Position numbers and translations under genes: made by a program. 64,000 nucleotides of DNA from Oscillospiraceae bacterium (GTDB taxonomy: Bacteria > Bacillota > Clostridia > Oscillospirales > Ruminococcaceae): positions 21,977 through 85,976 of the forward strand of contig JAITEB010000012.1 of the NCBI GenBank assembly GCA_031282245.1, read 5' to 3'. Within the stretch, counting starts at the first letter, position 1. Each line of letters starts with the position of its first letter. Of the stretch, positions 62,897 through 64,000 are shown piece by piece. The notes beneath the pieces are model-generated. The model worked only from the letters and a program-made list of their open reading frames with translations. It searched no databases and was not told the DNA's origin.

Positions 62897-63053
62897 AATG
62901 GGGGCTTTCTTTTGTCTTTCTATATTTATTTTTCAGCGTCCCTTTCTTTAAGAATTTGTTTTCTTTGCATATTAAATAATACCACAAAAAATATTAATGT
63001 GAATAATTTTTATAAATCTTTTCTGACATTTTTGCAAGTCCGAAATTGCGCTA

Positions 63054-63082
63054 TTGACAGCGGCGGCTTAACTGATTATAAT
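63054..63082 (+). promoter_or_regulatory. Perfect consensus promoter of the DUF177-rpmF operon
   Basis: TTGACA (63054-63059), 17-bp spacer, TATAAT (63077-63082), 31 bp upstream of the DUF177 start codon. Confidence 0.9.
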
Positions 63083-63113
63083 ATACTAGTAGCTTTATGG
63101 AGGGTTGAATTTT

Positions 63114-63593
63114 ATGCTTCTGGATCTGAAGGGGCTTTTTTCTGCAAGCCTTCCGAAAATTGCGCTTGACTGCTTGATTGACCTGGACGAAAACCCGATA
63201 AAATCTCCGGTTAGAGTCAGCGGGGAATTTGTTTCCCGTCCGGCTTCTGTTTTTTTGTCCTGCGCGCTTGATTACGTCCTTGCGGCGAACTGCGACCGCT
63301 GCGCGGAATATTTCGAGAATCCCGGGCGGCTTCTGATTGAGCAGACAATCGTGACGGAACCGGCCAACGAAGACGCGGATTTTATTGTCTGCGAAAATCA
63401 GGAACTTGACTTGACGGAGCTTGTGCGCTCGGAAATAATCCTGAATCTTCCCCCGAAGCTTTTGTGCCGCGAAGACTGCAAGGGCGTCTGTCCCGGCTGC
63501 GGGGCAAACCTGAACAGGGAAGAGTGCGCCTGCGCCCGGTCGGAGACGGATCCCCGGCTTGAAAAACTCAGACTATTATTAAAAAAGGAGTGA
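63114..63593 (+). CDS. DUF177/YceD family protein
   Basis: A 159-residue protein of the YceD family, with the conserved CDRCAEYFE and a C-terminal zinc-like CREDCKGVCPGCG. In bacteria it is linked to 23S rRNA accumulation and is nearly always next to rpmF, as here. ATG 63114 is 9 nt after GGAGGG; an upstream TTG is less likely. Confidence 0.9.
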   Translation: MLLDLKGLFSASLPKIALDCLIDLDENPIKSPVRVSGEFVSRPASVFLSCALDYVLAANCDRCAEYFENPGRLLIEQTIVTEPANEDADFIVCENQELDLTELVRSEIILNLPPKLLCREDCKGVCPGCGANLNREECACARSETDPRLEKLRLLLKKE

Positions 63594-63601
63594 AAATATA
63601 A

Positions 63602-63793
63602 ATGGCAACAGTACCAAAGGGCAAAACCAGCCGCGCAAGGCGCGACAAACGCCGCAGCAGCGTATGGAAGCTGAAAAAACCTTCGTTCTCAATTTGTCCG
63701 CAGTGCGGCGAGCTTACCATTCCCCACAGGGTTTGCGGAAGCTGCGGCTACTACCGCAACAGGCTGGTCGTTGAGCAGAAGGCTGAAGATTGA
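63602..63793 (+). CDS. rpmF: 50S ribosomal protein L32
   Basis: A 63-residue ribosomal protein. MATVPKGKTSRARRDKRR is the typical basic start; CPQCGELTIPHRVCGSCG is the four-Cys zinc ribbon, so this is the zinc-binding (C+) form. It is co-transcribed with DUF177, 8 bp away. Confidence 0.95.
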   Translation: MATVPKGKTSRARRDKRRSSVWKLKKPSFSICPQCGELTIPHRVCGSCGYYRNRLVVEQKAED

Positions 63794-63796
63794 CCA

Positions 63797-63845
63797 AACG
63801 GGGGGCGGTTTCCTGACTTTGGGAAACGCGGTCTCCTTTTTGTTT
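63797..63845 (+). terminator. Probable terminator after rpmF
   Basis: GCGGTTTCC pairs with GGGAAACGC with one mismatch, followed by CTTTTTGTTTT. It ends the DUF177-rpmF transcript; a weaker call than the others. Confidence 0.5.
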
Positions 63846-63883
63846 TGCCTGAAACTGCCGCTCCTGCAGACAGCAAAAACAAC

Positions 63884-64000
63884 AATGCAAATCATTTGTT
63901 GAATTCTGCGCAGGGGAAACCACCCCGCCCTTTGGGCACCCCTCCATGCGCAGGGGAAACCACCCCGCCCTTTGGGCACCCCTCCATGCGCAGGGGAAAC
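63884..64000 (+). repeat. 40-bp tandem array of the dispersed repeat, cut by the window end
   Basis: After the left end (63884-63906) come two exact 40-bp units (63907-63946 and 63947-63986) and the first 14 bases of a third. Each holds AAACCACCCCGCCC TTTGGGC-type core sequence identical to the first part of the core at 53263 and lacks the GGAGGGG right arm. There are no unique spacers, so it is not CRISPR. The array length is unknown. Confidence 0.93.

Noticed and set aside
62090..63169. Long plus-strand frame (about 359 codons) opposite the decarboxylase and into DUF177
   Set aside because: It is antisense to a strongly supported gene and crosses the DUF177 promoter and start; the composition is that of a shadow frame.
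63907..64000. CRISPR array
   Set aside because: The 40-bp units are contiguous copies with no variable spacers, and no cas genes are nearby.

Overview
The window reads as one continuous stretch of a Bacillota chromosome, most likely class Clostridia and near the Oscillospirales/Ruminococcaceae (an inference from gene content, not a proven placement). The evidence is strong GGAGG-type ribosome sites, TTGACA/TATAAT promoters, frequent TTG starts, no outer-membrane genes, and a housekeeping block in the same order as the Bacillus subtilis yloC-remA-gmk-rpoZ-coaBC-priA-def-fmt-rsmB-rlmN-prpC-prkC-rsgA cluster. Base composition is about half G+C by eye, with AT-rich intergenic gaps. I saw no rRNA, tRNA, insertion sequence, prophage or CRISPR array.

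Layout. 1-8.3 kb: a wall amidase fused to a glycosidase-like domain (cut by the window start), a lipoprotein, a three-gene DUF5685/J-domain/membrane operon, RadC, and a secreted metallo-beta-lactamase-fold protein with its DUF3006 partner. 8.4-12.3 kb (minus strand): a GH1 plus GH13 disaccharide pair and a degenerate LCP-like protein. 12.5-31.5 kb (plus strand): a DUF1624 membrane protein, the housekeeping block from yicC to rsgA, then an arginine-phosphatase-like enzyme, rimI, alr and an OmpR-type two-component system. 31.5-34.7 kb (minus strand): nadK-argR-recN. 34.9-44.4 kb: gpmA, a ZIP transporter, a CapA/SGNH/DUF4358 envelope group, a PadR/HAAS/DUF4097 operon, a HAD phosphatase and thyX.

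44.6-62.9 kb looks like accessory sequence. It has a TetR regulator with two palindromic operators at its own promoter and a MalT-like LuxR regulator. An AraC regulator fused to a GH39 glycosidase domain diverges from a ribose-type ABC importer operon (ATPase, permease, binding protein, second permease, GH3, beta-phosphoglucomutase-like HAD). Next come an anchored pectinacetylesterase-like hydrolase, a cytosolic two-component pair and an Orn/Lys/Arg decarboxylase-family enzyme. The window closes with DUF177-rpmF.

Two signals stand out. First, two genes (J-domain protein, priA) and possibly a third (the decarboxylase) appear to start at ATA codons placed correctly behind Shine-Dalgarno sequences. 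Second, a family of structured GC-rich repeats sits inside the sugar ABC operon as two 144-bp tandem copies plus an inverted copy, and recurs as a 40-bp tandem array running off the right end of the window.
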